A stretch of DNA of 64,000 nt, taken from Rickettsia bellii RML369-C. Lineage in GTDB: Bacteria; Pseudomonadota; Alphaproteobacteria; Rickettsiales; Rickettsiaceae. The stretch covers positions 1,116,001 through 1,180,000 of the forward strand of contig NC_007940.1 in NCBI RefSeq assembly GCF_000012385.1, given 5' to 3'. Both the position numbers and the translations under genes were made by a program. Positions 19,301 to 28,647 of this stretch are shown piece by piece (the stretch's first letter is position 1; each line of letters opens with the position of its first letter). The notes beneath the pieces were generated by a model. The model saw nothing but the letters and a program-made list of their open reading frames with translations, made no database searches and was not told where the DNA came from.

Positions 19301-19986
19301 ATTGCTTTTAAACTATTTTCATCTATATATTTCTTTCTAAAGTTCGAGGCTTTTCTTGATAATAAATCAAGTTTTCTCTGCTCAACCTTACTATGGTTTT
19401 CTTTTGTTTCATCTAGCAGCTTACTAAGATTTGTTATATATTTTAAGTTATGACTCTGCTTAGGTTCTACCATAAAAGCATAATCTAAATATTGATTAAT
19501 AATATGTTCATTATCAGGTAACGGTTGATATAAAGGCTTAAATTTTGTACAAGGATCAGTAGAACGCTTTTGTTTGCTACTACAAGCTGTAGCTGTTTTA
19601 GTTGTTATTTTTTCAAGAGAATCAGTAAGTGAGTCTATATTTTCTTTATGTAACTTATTATATGCGTCAGTAGTACTCTCAATTGTTTCACCTATATCTC
19701 TTCTAAAATCACTTAATTTATTTAATAACTCCTCAGCTTCCGGTAATGTAGCTAATTTATTTACAAGGAAATCAGCTTGTCTTTGTAATTCATTTAGATA
19801 TTTAGATTCTAATACAGATTTCCATACATTAGGATTTTTACTATTTAATATATTGTCAGATAATTTATATTTATTTTCTACAGGTACATTATACGGGCTG
19901 GCAGCATAGACAAAAGCTTGCACTCCATCATGATGTATAGCTTCAATTTCTGCAGTGCACCCCGCACAAGTAGAAGGTGGGTACAT
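16270..19986 (-). CDS. Large toxin-like protein with short LRR segment and hydrophobic pore-like region (1238 aa; 5' fragment of a split gene)
   Basis: The N-terminal ~150 residues contain an unusual Cys-containing start (MYPPSTCAGCTAEI) and coiled-coil-like helices. Residues about 340-450 include two or three leucine-rich repeats (VKTLILDNNNIGMNGL; LKELSIRNNKLDIKDAL). Residues about 590-700 are hydrophobic, Ala/Gly/Val-rich segments (GAAGAIAGAFDIVDITLASV; IAGIVVGTVLMIGQGIYNGV). Residues ~800-1200 are beta-rich with NTLRGG-like turns. The layout recalls very large toxins with a TcdA/TcdB-type membrane-inserting region; this is inference only. The frame is open upstream of the ATG back to 20058 with no other ATG. 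The 3' end runs out of frame at about 16307. Together with the two following fragments it would form a protein of about 2,100 residues. Confidence 0.6.
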   Translation of the reverse strand: MYPPSTCAGCTAEIEAIHHDGVQAFVYAASPYNVPVENKYKLSDNILNSKNPNVWKSVLESKYLNELQRQADFLVNKLATLPEAEELLNKLSDFRRDIGETIESTTDAYNKLHKENIDSLTDSLEKITTKTATACSSKQKRSTDPCTKFKPLYQPLPDNEHIINQYLDYAFMVEPKQSHNLKYITNLSKLLDETKENHSKVEQRKLDLLSRKASNFRKKYIDENSLKAISKKDFPKQLPALYSNGEHTILLFKENNQYKLYSKSINYNEIFTLKADLTYPEFSSFIKQFFSANGINLHHNCYVLANPLPKKAVNQLNLNPNQISTDYQELLKGKVPGIKNFSEKEILDLSGYNFQNKDIKKLTKINLNKVKTLILDNNNIGMNGLEAILYSGNFPNLKELSIRNNKLDIKDALSLINLNKLPILDISQNKFSLQAIEQFSLLENSKIQIVTGKDYDQLKYQIGQYGGYDKYLESVHIQEIMPNIHSKQYGKALGNKLLNAAGHIQLINSLHSISQTCVQDDATKECMLGLAGFSYSFLSQPIENIAVKYTIKSLNNAGNIASKLTRFKFIKPEFIIKVGAGKYAVKFAKGAAGAIAGAFDIVDITLASVKLNECLSAIDTKCSDKEIRDSIASITFSSVSFISGIVFVANPIAGIVVGTVLMIGQGIYNGVSNIIEYEEKYDTTHNENWSIFWRSFLSYPMHEDITELAARVKYIDKLTEQAFANFQALSNNVDIVAYGFGLGEIFLETVKVKEIVTPGPLVKPNLISKNYREVEVEKTNTKLCSSSSVIDMSKPHNKKYSLSRFLPKKRSEADMICLPKKTNNNYEYSEESNNSKDSKYYCENAVVIQSQANSFSKNPKIIYDLAYIKSGYIIGSNEWNNIFYIHEGNSTLRGGKNTTNHFAFLEKNFTGRIKFAYNSTNIIDISKLSNEDIKISWNSAVPISGLMNIRFGNGKSTIWAEQIDEKIKINIYGSRNNTDTVICDTNDLVSKSKLQSPILVNTGGANNSFYPDKIKNCNDVVVWPNSNISGEVGKYLFYIKTSGFGDYNTKSEIDVKGNVTVTFPDIVLLKDCQKIYYSKEDDILYFDISPWGNDKIFTLKLKNYQNTNYILFDKYGTHVIPKLSNNEIINRFELDVRYPNQDDKRIVQELQNLSQYQKYLKKITSSKEGYKILTVMEIPFFSPDIEDYNKILQLDSDNKKNIILGSDGKDIISLNKQVIYAQGNEKGDIYSRIFIMVF

Positions 19987-20119
19987 ATTATTAGGTGCTA
20001 AGCCTATATTTATTTTTAATATTTGTGAGGATTTGTGTTTTACAGTTTTTATTATTTCCTATTGACTTTTATATAAAAAGGTATAAGTTCTTTACAATTT
20101 AATTTTTTGTAAAGAAATT

Positions 20120-21417
20120 ATGTTAAAATATGCACAAGAGCAAAAAAGCTTAACACGGGAACAAAAGCAAGCCATAGGTTTATTATCAATAGGTACATTC
20201 CTAGAATATTTTGACCTAATGCTATGCATATGGCAGTACTTCTTAATAAAATATTCTTTTCTCCAGATAATTCTTACTCTATTAAAGTACTTTCTGCTTT
20301 TGCTTATTGTTCAACTTTTATATTTAGACCTTTTGGTGCTTTATTGTTTGGCTGGATAGGTGATAATATAGGGCGTAAGCCGGTAATTTTAATAGCAACT
20401 TTTTTAATGGCTTGTACCTGTATAGGTATTGCTGTACTTCCTTCTTATGATGAAATAGGATTTACTGCAACAGTACTAATTACACTTTTTCGTGCTATTC
20501 AAGGTATTTCTTCTGCTACAGAAGTTACAGGGGCTCAACTTTACATTACTGAAATGGTAAAACCCCCCTTACAATACCCTGCGGTAGCATCAACCACAAT
20601 TTTTAGTACATTAGGAACTTTAGCAGCACTTGGTATAGCAGCTATTGTAACTTCAGGAAATTTTAATTGGCGTTATGCTTTTCTATTTGGAGCATTTGTA
20701 GCGGTCACTGGTCTGATGGCAAGAACAACATTAAAAGAAACTCGGGATTTTATTGATGCTAAGAGACGGATAAAATTAAGTTTAGAAAAAACCGGCATAG
20801 ACCCAAAAAAAATTGAGAGTAATAGCATTATAAAAGAAAAAACAAACTTTAAAACTTTCATTTCTTATTTTGCAATACAATGTACATGGCCTGTATGGTC
20901 TTATTTTGGATATTTTTATTGTGGAAATATTCTAACAGAAAATTTTGGATATAGTCCTGCTGAAGTTATTCATCATAATTTTTTTATTTCCATGATAGAA
21001 CTTACAGGTACTATATTATTAGTATATTTAAGTTATAAAATTTATCCTTTAAAAATATTAAGAGCAACATTTTACATTCTTATAGTATTTTTTTGCTTTT
21101 CACCTGTGATAATGCAGAATTTGACACCCTCTTATATAATGTTAATACAAGTATATTTTCTTGTATTTGCTCCTGGTTATTTTCCGGCTACAGCAATTTT
21201 TTATAAACATTTTCCCGTCTTCAAACGCTTTATGCATACTAGCTTCATATTTGCTATGTCACGTGCGTTAATGTATATTATAACATCATTCGGTCTTGCA
21301 TATTTAACAGAATATTTTGGTTACTGGGGAATACTAATGATTATGATACCAGTAACGATAGGCTATTATTTGGGGTTGCGTCACTTTGAGAATTTAGAAA
21401 AGAATATGATATATTAA
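20120..21417 (+). pseudogene. MFS transporter (ProP-like metabolite:H+ symporter) with an N-terminal frameshift
   Basis: The gene starts at ATG 20120 (MLKYAQEQKSLTREQKQAIG) and reads through the first membrane helix to LEYFDLML. Near 20222 the frame shifts and the second frame continues from HMAVLLNKIFF to TAA 21417. It contains the MFS loop GWIGDNIGRKPV, the RAIQGISSATEV segment and about 10 further helices. Comparison with the family pattern (LEYFDLMLY-V-HMAVLLN) suggests loss of about 4 bases. A shorter product from ATG 20224 (397 residues) would lack the first helix. Family members move osmolytes or organic acids in symport with protons. The 3' end overlaps the convergent spoT-like gene by 77 bp. 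Confidence 0.8.
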
Positions 21418-22072
21418 TTTTATTGGAATTAGGCGAAAAATTATTGTTAATAAAATTGTAACATATATTAAATAAATAATTTTCTATAGTTTTAGTTTCA
21501 AAATATACAGCCGTAACTAAAAAACAAGATAAAGTCTCTTCAATAATTTTTCGTGCTTTCTCGGGCGATTTAGCACCCAATGTTTGTATATTATGTATTC
21601 TATCAAATAATTTTATTAATACTGTATCATATCTTTTTTGTTTAGCTAGCAAATTCAGACTTTCTTCTGCACTAATCTTGCCATAAGATTTAATATGGGT
21701 TAAGCCCTCAACGTGTCGTGCAACTTCTTCCCCAAAGATTTTAGCAATCATTTCCTCTGTAAGTTCTGTATCTTCAATAGTATCATGAAGTAGTGCTGCT
21801 TGTATCATTACAGCATTGTAAAGCTTAGGTACTTCCATTGCTGTAAACTCTGCAAGCATAATTGCCACTTCGATTGGGTGAGAATAATAAGGATCACCTG
21901 ACTTACGCATTTGTAAGCCATGATACTTTCGGGCATAATAAATACCCTTTTTGACTTCGAGGGGATCTATAGGATTATTTACTTTGGTGTTTAGATATTC
22001 GAGTTTATCAAGTAGTTTTTTAGCATAAATACAGCTTTCAAACTTTTCTTTCCAACGGCTTAAATCTTCCAT
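21341..22072 (-). CDS. Stand-alone (p)ppGpp hydrolase-like protein (SpoT/RelA HD domain)
   Basis: This 243-residue protein corresponds only to the HD hydrolase half of RelA/SpoT enzymes, which remove the 3' pyrophosphate from the alarmone (p)ppGpp. Visible motifs are H65 in YYSHPIEVA, the metal-binding HD pair at 96-97 with ED at 100-101 (LLHDTIED), and FDRIHNIQTLG. There is no synthetase, TGS or ACT domain. The last ~45 residues (FINNNFSPNSNKI...) look unrelated to the family and overlap the 3' end of the MFS gene on the opposite strand. The end is therefore probably a read-on into foreign sequence after truncation. Rickettsia genomes are known to carry several short spoT-like genes. Confidence 0.85.
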   Translation of the reverse strand: MEDLSRWKEKFESCIYAKKLLDKLEYLNTKVNNPIDPLEVKKGIYYARKYHGLQMRKSGDPYYSHPIEVAIMLAEFTAMEVPKLYNAVMIQAALLHDTIEDTELTEEMIAKIFGEEVARHVEGLTHIKSYGKISAEESLNLLAKQKRYDTVLIKLFDRIHNIQTLGAKSPEKARKIIEETLSCFLVTAVYFETKTIENYLFNICYNFINNNFSPNSNKINISYSFLNSQSDATPNNSLSLLVS

Positions 22073-22323
22073 AAAAGTTACATTTAAATTTATTAAAGAA
22101 TTTTTTATAACAGTTTCTACTTAAAATTAAAAGTGAGAAATTGCAATAATAAATATTTTTAAAACTTTGTGTGGCAAAAATAAACTAGCTTATATACCTT
22201 AATATGACTAGCAAAATAATATTAATTTGGTGCTACGTTAATTAACTAACTTTAAAATAATAACCAACAAAAAGAATTTTTATTAAAAACTAGCGATGCA
22301 ACTAATAATTGTATTTATAAACT

Positions 22324-23817
22324 TCAAACTTTAATCAATTCATAGCTATAGTTAAAGTTTTCAAAAGCTTTTTTTAAGTGAAAAAAGTAGTCGGCGGTAA
22401 TTCTACTACCTATAAACGCTGTTTTTGGTTTAAGAAAAATTTTGTTATTTATCTGGTCCTTTGTCGTTAATTCTAACTTACTAAACCAAGCTATATCAAC
22501 CATTTTTCCACAAGAATATATTAAATACTCCCTAACTTTACGCCATATGTCGTCAAGTCCAACAAGTGCCGTTTCAATATAACTTTCAACACTTAATTCT
22601 TGCGTTTGTTTGACAATTGGTTTAGCGGCACTAGTATAAATTACCTTAAGGTGCTTTACTTTTTTAGCTCCATAAACAGCTTGTATTTGGTTTAGTAAAA
22701 TTCTTTTGATATGTTCAGATAAAGAAATATTATATTTTAGTTTTAGCGTATATTCTTCCATTTCAATTTCTTCAGGAAATATACTTGCTTGCAGTATTTT
22801 ATAAGCATCATTTGGTTCAAATACTGCAGCTATTTTACGCTTTAATTGTGCTTCAGCCCTAGTGTCGCTACTAAGTTCTATTTCCTTTAAATATGTTTCT
22901 ATTTTTTTTGTCTTATGGTCATATTCAAAGCTAAAATCTTCACTATTAGCCGTAACAGTGTCACGTTTTTCGTTTATTAAAGCTTTAGCCATATAATTTA
23001 ACAATTTTTCTTTTGTGCTAAAACGATTATTAGGCTTATTATCAGCAAGTTTTAACAATAATTTATTCATAAATCTTAAGTTAAAATCACGACCTGACTT
23101 TGATCTTAGCCACTGTTCATCTTCCTCGGTCAATGGATGAAATTCTTCCGTTTTCTTCATAACACCTGAAGAAGTAGCCTGATTTATTACTTTCGGCTCT
23201 AAACTTTCATTTTTACTTTTAGAAATTAGCGTGTTATCCAAATCATTTATATTTTCGTTGCTTAAATTTCCTTTATCAAAAATATCATTTTCAAAATCAG
23301 CTTCTTCATATCTAGATTTATTATTATCTATTATATTGTGTGGGTGAAAATTATTTCGGGCAACCCCGAAATAATTTTCAGGTTGACCTGAAATTTTTTG
23401 CGGGTAGGGTACAAAATTTTTTACAAGCTTGATACTTAAAATATTGCGATATTTAGTATATTGTTCAGTCATATTAATTAAAGCAACTTTAATATAGCCA
23501 CTTTTTTCAAGTTCTACTAAACATTGTCTTATACGTCGTTGACAAAGCCCAAGAAGTTTCTCAAAATAATAGTAAGTTTCCTGTAATTCATTTGATAAAT
23601 TTATGCCATTACTATTTATTTCTTCAGCTTTATCTTCTATATAAGGCATTCGTGAAACCACAAGCGATAAAATTTGCCTTGCGGTTTTGCTCAAAATTTT
23701 TCCACTACTAGAAGTTAAATTTTTCCATTCAGGCGGTATAAAATTCCCTACTATATCGTAAAAAATTGTATCGTTGGAAGACTCTGACAAAGAAAAAGGA
23801 GCAACTATTTTATTCAT
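22324..23817 (-). CDS. Replication-initiator-like protein with a C-terminal DnaA N-terminal-like domain (497 aa)
   Basis: Residues about 40-130 look like a winged-helix DNA-binding unit (KTARQILSLVV...CQRRIRQCLVELEKSGYIKVAL), as in plasmid replication initiators. A low-complexity middle region follows. The C-terminal ~85 residues (DDIWRKVREYLIYSCG...IAWFSKLEL...KPKTAFIGSRI...Y) follow the pattern of the DnaA N-terminal oligomerisation domain (W..V...L, W...L, a strand ending in ...F...I...Y). Rickettsia plasmids encode DnaA-like initiators of this kind (family knowledge), so this chromosomal copy may be a plasmid-derived or regulatory protein. It has no ATPase domain and cannot be DnaA itself. 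It lies alone between spoT-like and tRNA-Val, transcribed away from the tRNA, with a 250-bp AT-rich gap downstream. Confidence 0.6.
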   Translation of the reverse strand: MNKIVAPFSLSESSNDTIFYDIVGNFIPPEWKNLTSSSGKILSKTARQILSLVVSRMPYIEDKAEEINSNGINLSNELQETYYYFEKLLGLCQRRIRQCLVELEKSGYIKVALINMTEQYTKYRNILSIKLVKNFVPYPQKISGQPENYFGVARNNFHPHNIIDNNKSRYEEADFENDIFDKGNLSNENINDLDNTLISKSKNESLEPKVINQATSSGVMKKTEEFHPLTEEDEQWLRSKSGRDFNLRFMNKLLLKLADNKPNNRFSTKEKLLNYMAKALINEKRDTVTANSEDFSFEYDHKTKKIETYLKEIELSSDTRAEAQLKRKIAAVFEPNDAYKILQASIFPEEIEMEEYTLKLKYNISLSEHIKRILLNQIQAVYGAKKVKHLKVIYTSAAKPIVKQTQELSVESYIETALVGLDDIWRKVREYLIYSCGKMVDIAWFSKLELTTKDQINNKIFLKPKTAFIGSRITADYFFHLKKAFENFNYSYELIKV

Positions 23818-23921
23818 AGTTCCTCCATTTTATTGAGGGAAAACCAGCATAAAGCCAGCATATACCCAGCATATAAAAAATATATATAAGGTAAGGATGT
23901 GTTAGAAAACTGATTATAATA

Positions 23922-23997
23922 TGGTGGGCGATGACAGACTCGAACTGCCGACCCTCTCGGTGTAAACGAGATGCTCTACCAACTGAGCTAATCGCCC
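23922..23997 (-). tRNA. tRNA-Val (anticodon TAC), CCA encoded
   Basis: The minus strand folds as GGGCGAT acceptor, D arm AGCTCAGTTGGTAGAGC, anticodon stem CTCGT with loop TTACACC... giving anticodon TAC, T arm with GTTCGAGTC, discriminator A and encoded CCA (23922-23924). It lies downstream of rpsT on the same strand. Confidence 0.95.
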
Positions 23998-24101
23998 TAT
24001 ATTATTAACTTAAAGTTAATTAGATAAAATACAATGAAGAATAAATTTATTAAATAGAAACTAAAATTAAAAAATAACATAATTATTTTTATGATTTAAA
24101 T

Positions 24102-24365
24102 TTAATTCATAGTTTTTATTTTTTTTGATAATTTACTGATTTTTCTTGATGCAGTATTTAACTTAATTATATTTTTTTTCACACCTTGCATTATCTTAGA
24201 TTGTGCAATTACTAAAGCTGAGTTAGCTTCTTCTTTATTACCTTGATTAATTTCATGTAAAACCTTTTTCACAAAAGTTTTTATTGCACTAGCTCTTCTT
24301 TTATTAACTAAGGTTTTTTTTACTGTTTGTCTTGCAGCTTTCTTTGCTGAAGAATGATTAGCCAT
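24102..24365 (-). CDS. rpsT: 30S ribosomal protein S20
   Basis: This 87-residue, Lys/Arg-rich protein binds 16S rRNA near the 5' domain. It has the typical S20 start [17 protein letters not shown] and helix [24 protein letters not shown]. It begins at the last base of rplQ's stop region (shared base 24365), so it is coupled to rplQ at the tail of the ribosomal superoperon. That placement is unlike E. coli, where rpsT is separate. tRNA-Val follows 105 bp downstream. Confidence 0.96.
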   Translation of the reverse strand: MANHSSAKKAARQTVKKTLVNKRRASAIKTFVKKVLHEINQGNKEEANSALVIAQSKIMQGVKKNIIKLNTASRKISKLSKKIKTMN

Positions 24366-24793
24366 TATTTAGTCCCTTTATTACTTTTAATATCTTCTTT
24401 GCTATTATCTTGAGGTATATTTCCTTTAGCATTAATATCTCTATCTACAAATTCAATATATGCGATTGGAGCTAAATCACCATAGCGAAATCCGGCTTTT
24501 ACTATTCTAGTATATCCACCTGGTCTATCTTTGTATCTAACACCTAAAACATCTATAAGCTTCTCGATTGCTTTTTTATCTTTTATTTTTGATAGAATAT
24601 TTCTTCTTGCTGCTAAGTTATTATCCTTAGCCTTAGTAACTAGAACTTCGATATAAGGTCTTAATTCTTTAGCTTTTGGCAAAGTAGTTTTTATTTGCTC
24701 ATGAGTAACAAGTGATACTGCCATATTAGCAAGCATTGCTTTCCTATGGCTACTTGTTACATTTAATTTTCTACCTTTAATTTTATGTCGCAT
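24365..24793 (-). CDS. rplQ: 50S ribosomal protein L17
   Basis: This 142-residue L17 has the conserved start [20 protein letters not shown] and the [28 protein letters not shown] segment, then [21 protein letters not shown]. The C-terminal extension after residue 120 is charged ([18 protein letters not shown]) and typical of alphaproteobacterial forms. It lies 11 bp after rpoA, the usual rpoA-rplQ pair. Confidence 0.97.
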   Translation of the reverse strand: MRHKIKGRKLNVTSSHRKAMLANMAVSLVTHEQIKTTLPKAKELRPYIEVLVTKAKDNNLAARRNILSKIKDKKAIEKLIDVLGVRYKDRPGGYTRIVKAGFRYGDLAPIAYIEFVDRDINAKGNIPQDNSKEDIKSNKGTK

Positions 24794-24804
24794 CTCTATT
24801 GTCC

Positions 24805-25830
24805 TTAATTATAAGAATCTTCGTAACGTTTAGATAATTCATGTATATTTTCTGGTGGCCAATCTGGTACATCCATACCAAATCTCAAACTAAATTTTGC
24901 AAGTATTTCCTTAATCTCATTTAAGGACTTTCTACCAAAATTTGGAGTTCTTAGCATATCAGCTTCCGTTCTTTTTACCAAATCACCTATATAAATTATA
25001 TTATCATTTTTTAAACAATTTGCTGATCTAACTGATAATTCCAATTCATCAACTCGTTTAAGTAAATAAGGAGAAAATGGTAATGCATCTGTTTTAACTT
25101 GTTTATCTTCTTCTTGTTCTTCGAAAGAAATAAATAATTGAAGCTGTTCTTGCAAAATACGAGCAGCTAAGCCTACTGCCATTTCAGGCAATATATCACC
25201 ATTAGTTTCAACAAACATAATTAACTTATCATAGTCAGTGACCTGACCTATCCTTGTATTTTCTACTTTATAAGTAACACTTTTTACAGGATTAAATAAA
25301 GCATCTATAGCTATTTCACCAATTGGTAAGTTATTATCCTCATTATTGTTTGTACTAAGTGTATACCCCTTACCAACTTTGCAAGTTAATTCCATTTCAA
25401 ATTGTTTATTCTTAGCTAAATTGCAAATTACATGATCAGGATTTAATATTTCTACGTCATGCCCGGCTTCAATCATACCAGCCGTTATAGCACCAGGTCC
25501 TGTTGCTTTTAATCTTATAACACGTTTTTCTGCAACGTGCATTTTGATTTCTATGCCTTTAACATTCAAAATTATCTCTGATATATCCTCTTTTACACCT
25601 GGTATAGAAGAAAATTCATGCTCTATTCCAGGAATTTTTATAGAGGTAACCGCTGCTCCTTGTAGAGAAGAAAGTAAAACTCTTCTCATAGCATTACCTA
25701 GAGTCAAACCAAATCCCCTTTCTAAAGGCTCAACTATAATCTTAGATTTATTATTAGTCTCAGGGAAGCTCTCATAAGATACTTTATCTGTTTTTATTAA
25801 AGCGTTCCAGTTTTTACTTAACGATAACAT
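24805..25830 (-). CDS. rpoA: DNA-directed RNA polymerase subunit alpha
   Basis: This 341-residue alpha subunit nucleates RNA polymerase assembly. The N-terminal domain shows [28 protein letters not shown] (dimerisation and beta binding). After a linker, the C-terminal domain from about residue 255 has [22 protein letters not shown] and [16 protein letters not shown], the UP-element and activator contact region. It is normal in length, lies 16 bp after rpsK, and is followed by rplQ. Confidence 0.98.
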   Translation of the reverse strand: MLSLSKNWNALIKTDKVSYESFPETNNKSKIIVEPLERGFGLTLGNAMRRVLLSSLQGAAVTSIKIPGIEHEFSSIPGVKEDISEIILNVKGIEIKMHVAEKRVIRLKATGPGAITAGMIEAGHDVEILNPDHVICNLAKNKQFEMELTCKVGKGYTLSTNNNEDNNLPIGEIAIDALFNPVKSVTYKVENTRIGQVTDYDKLIMFVETNGDILPEMAVGLAARILQEQLQLFISFEEQEEDKQVKTDALPFSPYLLKRVDELELSVRSANCLKNDNIIYIGDLVKRTEADMLRTPNFGRKSLNEIKEILAKFSLRFGMDVPDWPPENIHELSKRYEDSYN

Positions 25831-25846
25831 TTAATACCTATGCTTC

Positions 25847-26230
25847 TTATACTCTTCTTCTTTTTGGTGCTTTTACTCCATTATGAGCAATTGATGATAC
25901 ATCTAAAATTGATGTAACTACAAAATTTTGCCCAAATAAAGCTCTCATTGCAGATTCACGCTGAGCACCAGGTCCTCCAATTCTAATAGAAATAGTTTTC
26001 AGACCGTATTCTTTTGCCTTTTCAGCTGCTTTATCAATTGTTATCTGAGCTGCATAAGGGGTAGCTTTTTTTGCTCCCTTAAACCCATTAGCTCCGGCTG
26101 ATGCAGAAGATATCGCATTACCCTGAACATCAGTAAATGTTACAATAGTATTATTAAACGATGCTCTAATATGTACCACACCTAGGGTGATAGTTTTTTT
26201 CTTTTTTTTAGCTTTAACCGTCTGATTCAT
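25847..26230 (-). CDS. rpsK: 30S ribosomal protein S11
   Basis: This 127-residue S11 sits on the 30S platform near the mRNA exit. Signatures are [21 protein letters not shown] and [18 protein letters not shown], ending in the basic tail [10 protein letters not shown]. It lies 24 bp after rpsM and directly before rpoA, as in the bacterial alpha operon; rpsD is missing from this position. Confidence 0.98.
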
Positions 26231-26254
26231 TATGTTTATACTCTACTTTAACTA

Positions 26255-26632
26255 TTATTTTACAGCTTTTTTCTTTCCGGCTATTGCAACAGCTTTACCT
26301 TTTCTAGTTCTAGCATTAGAATGAGTATTCTGACCTCTTACAGGTAGCTTACGTATATGTCTAAGCCCTTGATAACTTCTAATATCTTTTTTCTTTTTAA
26401 TATTAAGCGTTACTTCTCTTCTTAAATCACCTTCAACTTTATATTCATTTTCGATAATATTACGTAAGCTTATTAGTTCTTGATCAGTAAGATCTTTAAC
26501 TTTCTTATCTTCTAATATTTTTGCTTTTTTACAAATTGTTTTTGCCATAGTAGTCCCAAGACCATAAATATAAGTCAAGCTTACTACTAAACGTTTATTA
26601 TCGGGAATGTTAACACTCGCAATTCTTGCCAC
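26255..26632 (-). CDS. rpsM: 30S ribosomal protein S13
   Basis: This 125-residue S13 contacts the 50S subunit and P-site tRNA. It is recognised by [20 protein letters not shown], the YIYGLG(T)TMAKTIC helix-hairpin-helix and the C-terminal [20 protein letters not shown] with the tail [18 protein letters not shown]. It follows adk after a 58-bp gap; no rpmJ (L36) or infA lies between. Confidence 0.98.
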
Positions 26633-26690
26633 AAATATTCTCCAAAATTTTACTGGTAACTAGAAAATAATATAAAAATCTTTACTAAAG

Positions 26691-27329
26691 TCAATTTATT
26701 TTTAGTACTTTCTCTATATGATCTTCTATTTGCTCTTCATTTTTATTTCCATCAATCATATAAAAATCATCATTGTTTTTATAATGCTGTATTAATGGAT
26801 AAGTTTCAGTTTTAAATATATTAATTCTTTCTTTTATTACTTCTTCATTATCATCTTTTCTATATTCAAATACGCTTGATTTACAAACATCACATATTTT
26901 ATCAATTCTAGGCTTTAGAAAATAATCATTATATATTTTTCCGCAACTTTTACAACTATATCTACCTAAAATTCTTTTAATTAGTAATTCATCTGAAACA
27001 TTTAAATATATTACTTTTATTTTTTCTGTGACAAATGATTCAAAAAACTTAGCTTGTTCTAAATTACGCGGATATCCATCTAATATATAACCTTTTTTAT
27101 AATCAGAAGATGATAAAAAATTTTTAATTATATGATTAACTATTTCATCAGGAATAAGCTTTCCTTGCTCAACATAACTATTAATTACTTCAGCATCCTT
27201 ACTTGATGTTTTAATAATTGCTCTAAATATATCGCCAATTGCTATATGTGGTAAATGAATTTTTTTAGCTATTTTTTTTCCTTGAGTTCCTTTTCCAGCA
27301 CCGGGAGGACCTAAAAAAATTATTATCAC
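26691..27329 (-). CDS. adk: Adenylate kinase with a zinc-type LID
   Basis: Adenylate kinase interconverts ATP + AMP and 2 ADP. The 212-residue protein has the P-loop [13 protein letters not shown] at the start, the AMP-binding [12 protein letters not shown] loop and a long LID. The LID contains four cysteines arranged C-x2-C...C-x2-C ([10 protein letters not shown] and CDVCKSS, about residues 130-153), the zinc-binding version. Its position behind secY within the ribosomal operon is shared with many bacteria. It lies 14 bp after secY. Confidence 0.97.
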   Translation of the reverse strand: MIIIFLGPPGAGKGTQGKKIAKKIHLPHIAIGDIFRAIIKTSSKDAEVINSYVEQGKLIPDEIVNHIIKNFLSSSDYKKGYILDGYPRNLEQAKFFESFVTEKIKVIYLNVSDELLIKRILGRYSCKSCGKIYNDYFLKPRIDKICDVCKSSVFEYRKDDNEEVIKERINIFKTETYPLIQHYKNNDDFYMIDGNKNEEQIEDHIEKVLKIN

Positions 27330-27342
27330 TTCTAACTCATTT

Positions 27343-28644
27343 TTAATTTTTTAATTTTACTTTTTTCATTAAACTTTCATATTTACTACTAAATAAGTAA
27401 GTTTGAATTTGAGTCAATGTATCAAGTACTACATTTACTACAATTAAAAAACTTGTACCACCTAAAGAAAGAGAAATAACATATTTATTCATTAATAACT
27501 CAGGTATTATACATATTACGCTTAAATATATACCACCTACAACCGTAAGCCTAGTAAGTATATAATCAAAATATTCAGATGTATTTTTTCCTGGTCTTTT
27601 ACCAGGAATATAAGCACCGTATTTTCTTAAATTATTAGCAGTTTCTTCAGAATTAAATACTATTGCAGTATAAAAAAAGCTAAAAAACATTATCAATGCT
27701 ACATACAATAATATATATATAGGCTTCCCGTGACCCAAATAATAAGTAAGCATATTCATTATTTCAGAATTACTACTTGAAAAATTAGCCAGTGTAGCCG
27801 GGAATAATAAAATTGAACTAGCGAATATCGGAGGAATTACCCCAGAAGTATTTAACTTAAGTGGCATATATGTTGAATCACCACCATAAATTTTATTTCC
27901 TACTTGCCTTTTAGGATACTGAACTAATAATTTTCTTTGTGCTTTCTCAAAGAAAATTATTATAGATATTAATATAACTACTCCCGCACAAACAGCAATT
28001 GCAACTAAAGGTGATAATGCACCTTTTCTTGATAGTTCAAACATACTAATAATAGCACTAGGCACACCGGAAATTATACCTATAAATATAATTAAAGATG
28101 TACCATTACCTATACCACGTTGTGTAATTTGTTCACCTAACCACATTAGTAGCATCGTACCTACCACTAAAGTAATTACTGTTGTAATTTTAAAGAAAAG
28201 CCCCGGTATAATTACTACAGGTCCGGTATTTGTTACAATTGACTCTAAACTTACTGCAACACCATAAGCTTGAAGTGAAGCAAGCAAGACTGTTAAATAT
28301 CTAGATAATTGATTTATTTTCCTTTTACCCGCTTCTCCTTCTTTTTTTAAATTTTCTAAAGGCTTATATGCTACAGACATTAGCTGAATAATTATTGATG
28401 CTGTTATATATGGCATAATCGCTAAAGCAAAAATGGACATTCTGCCTAGTGAGCCACCTGACAGCATATTAAACATACCAAGTATCCCTGACTGATTTTT
28501 TTCAGCAATACTACCTAAAGCAATAGCATCTATACCTGCAATAGGTATAAACGAACCAAATCTGCATATTATAAGAACAAAAATAGTAAAAATAATACGA
28601 TTAATTAAATCATTGCTAGATTTTTTAGAGAAATTTTGGTTCAT
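27343..28644 (-). CDS. secY: Protein translocase subunit SecY
   Basis: SecY is the channel of the Sec translocon in the inner membrane. The 433-residue protein has ten predicted membrane helices, the plug region [20 protein letters not shown], and the loop [19 protein letters not shown], plus the C-terminal [19 protein letters not shown] and the conserved RPGKNTSEY. It lies 4 bp after rplO. Confidence 0.98.
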   Translation of the reverse strand: MNQNFSKKSSNDLINRIIFTIFVLIICRFGSFIPIAGIDAIALGSIAEKNQSGILGMFNMLSGGSLGRMSIFALAIMPYITASIIIQLMSVAYKPLENLKKEGEAGKRKINQLSRYLTVLLASLQAYGVAVSLESIVTNTGPVVIIPGLFFKITTVITLVVGTMLLMWLGEQITQRGIGNGTSLIIFIGIISGVPSAIISMFELSRKGALSPLVAIAVCAGVVILISIIIFFEKAQRKLLVQYPKRQVGNKIYGGDSTYMPLKLNTSGVIPPIFASSILLFPATLANFSSSNSEIMNMLTYYLGHGKPIYILLYVALIMFFSFFYTAIVFNSEETANNLRKYGAYIPGKRPGKNTSEYFDYILTRLTVVGGIYLSVICIIPELLMNKYVISLSLGGTSFLIVVNVVLDTLTQIQTYLFSSKYESLMKKVKLKN

Positions 28645-28647
28645 AAA

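Noticed and set aside
20224..21417. Intact short MFS transporter from the ATG at 20224
   Set aside because: The family needs the first helix, which is present in another frame from ATG 20120; the gene is better read as frameshifted.
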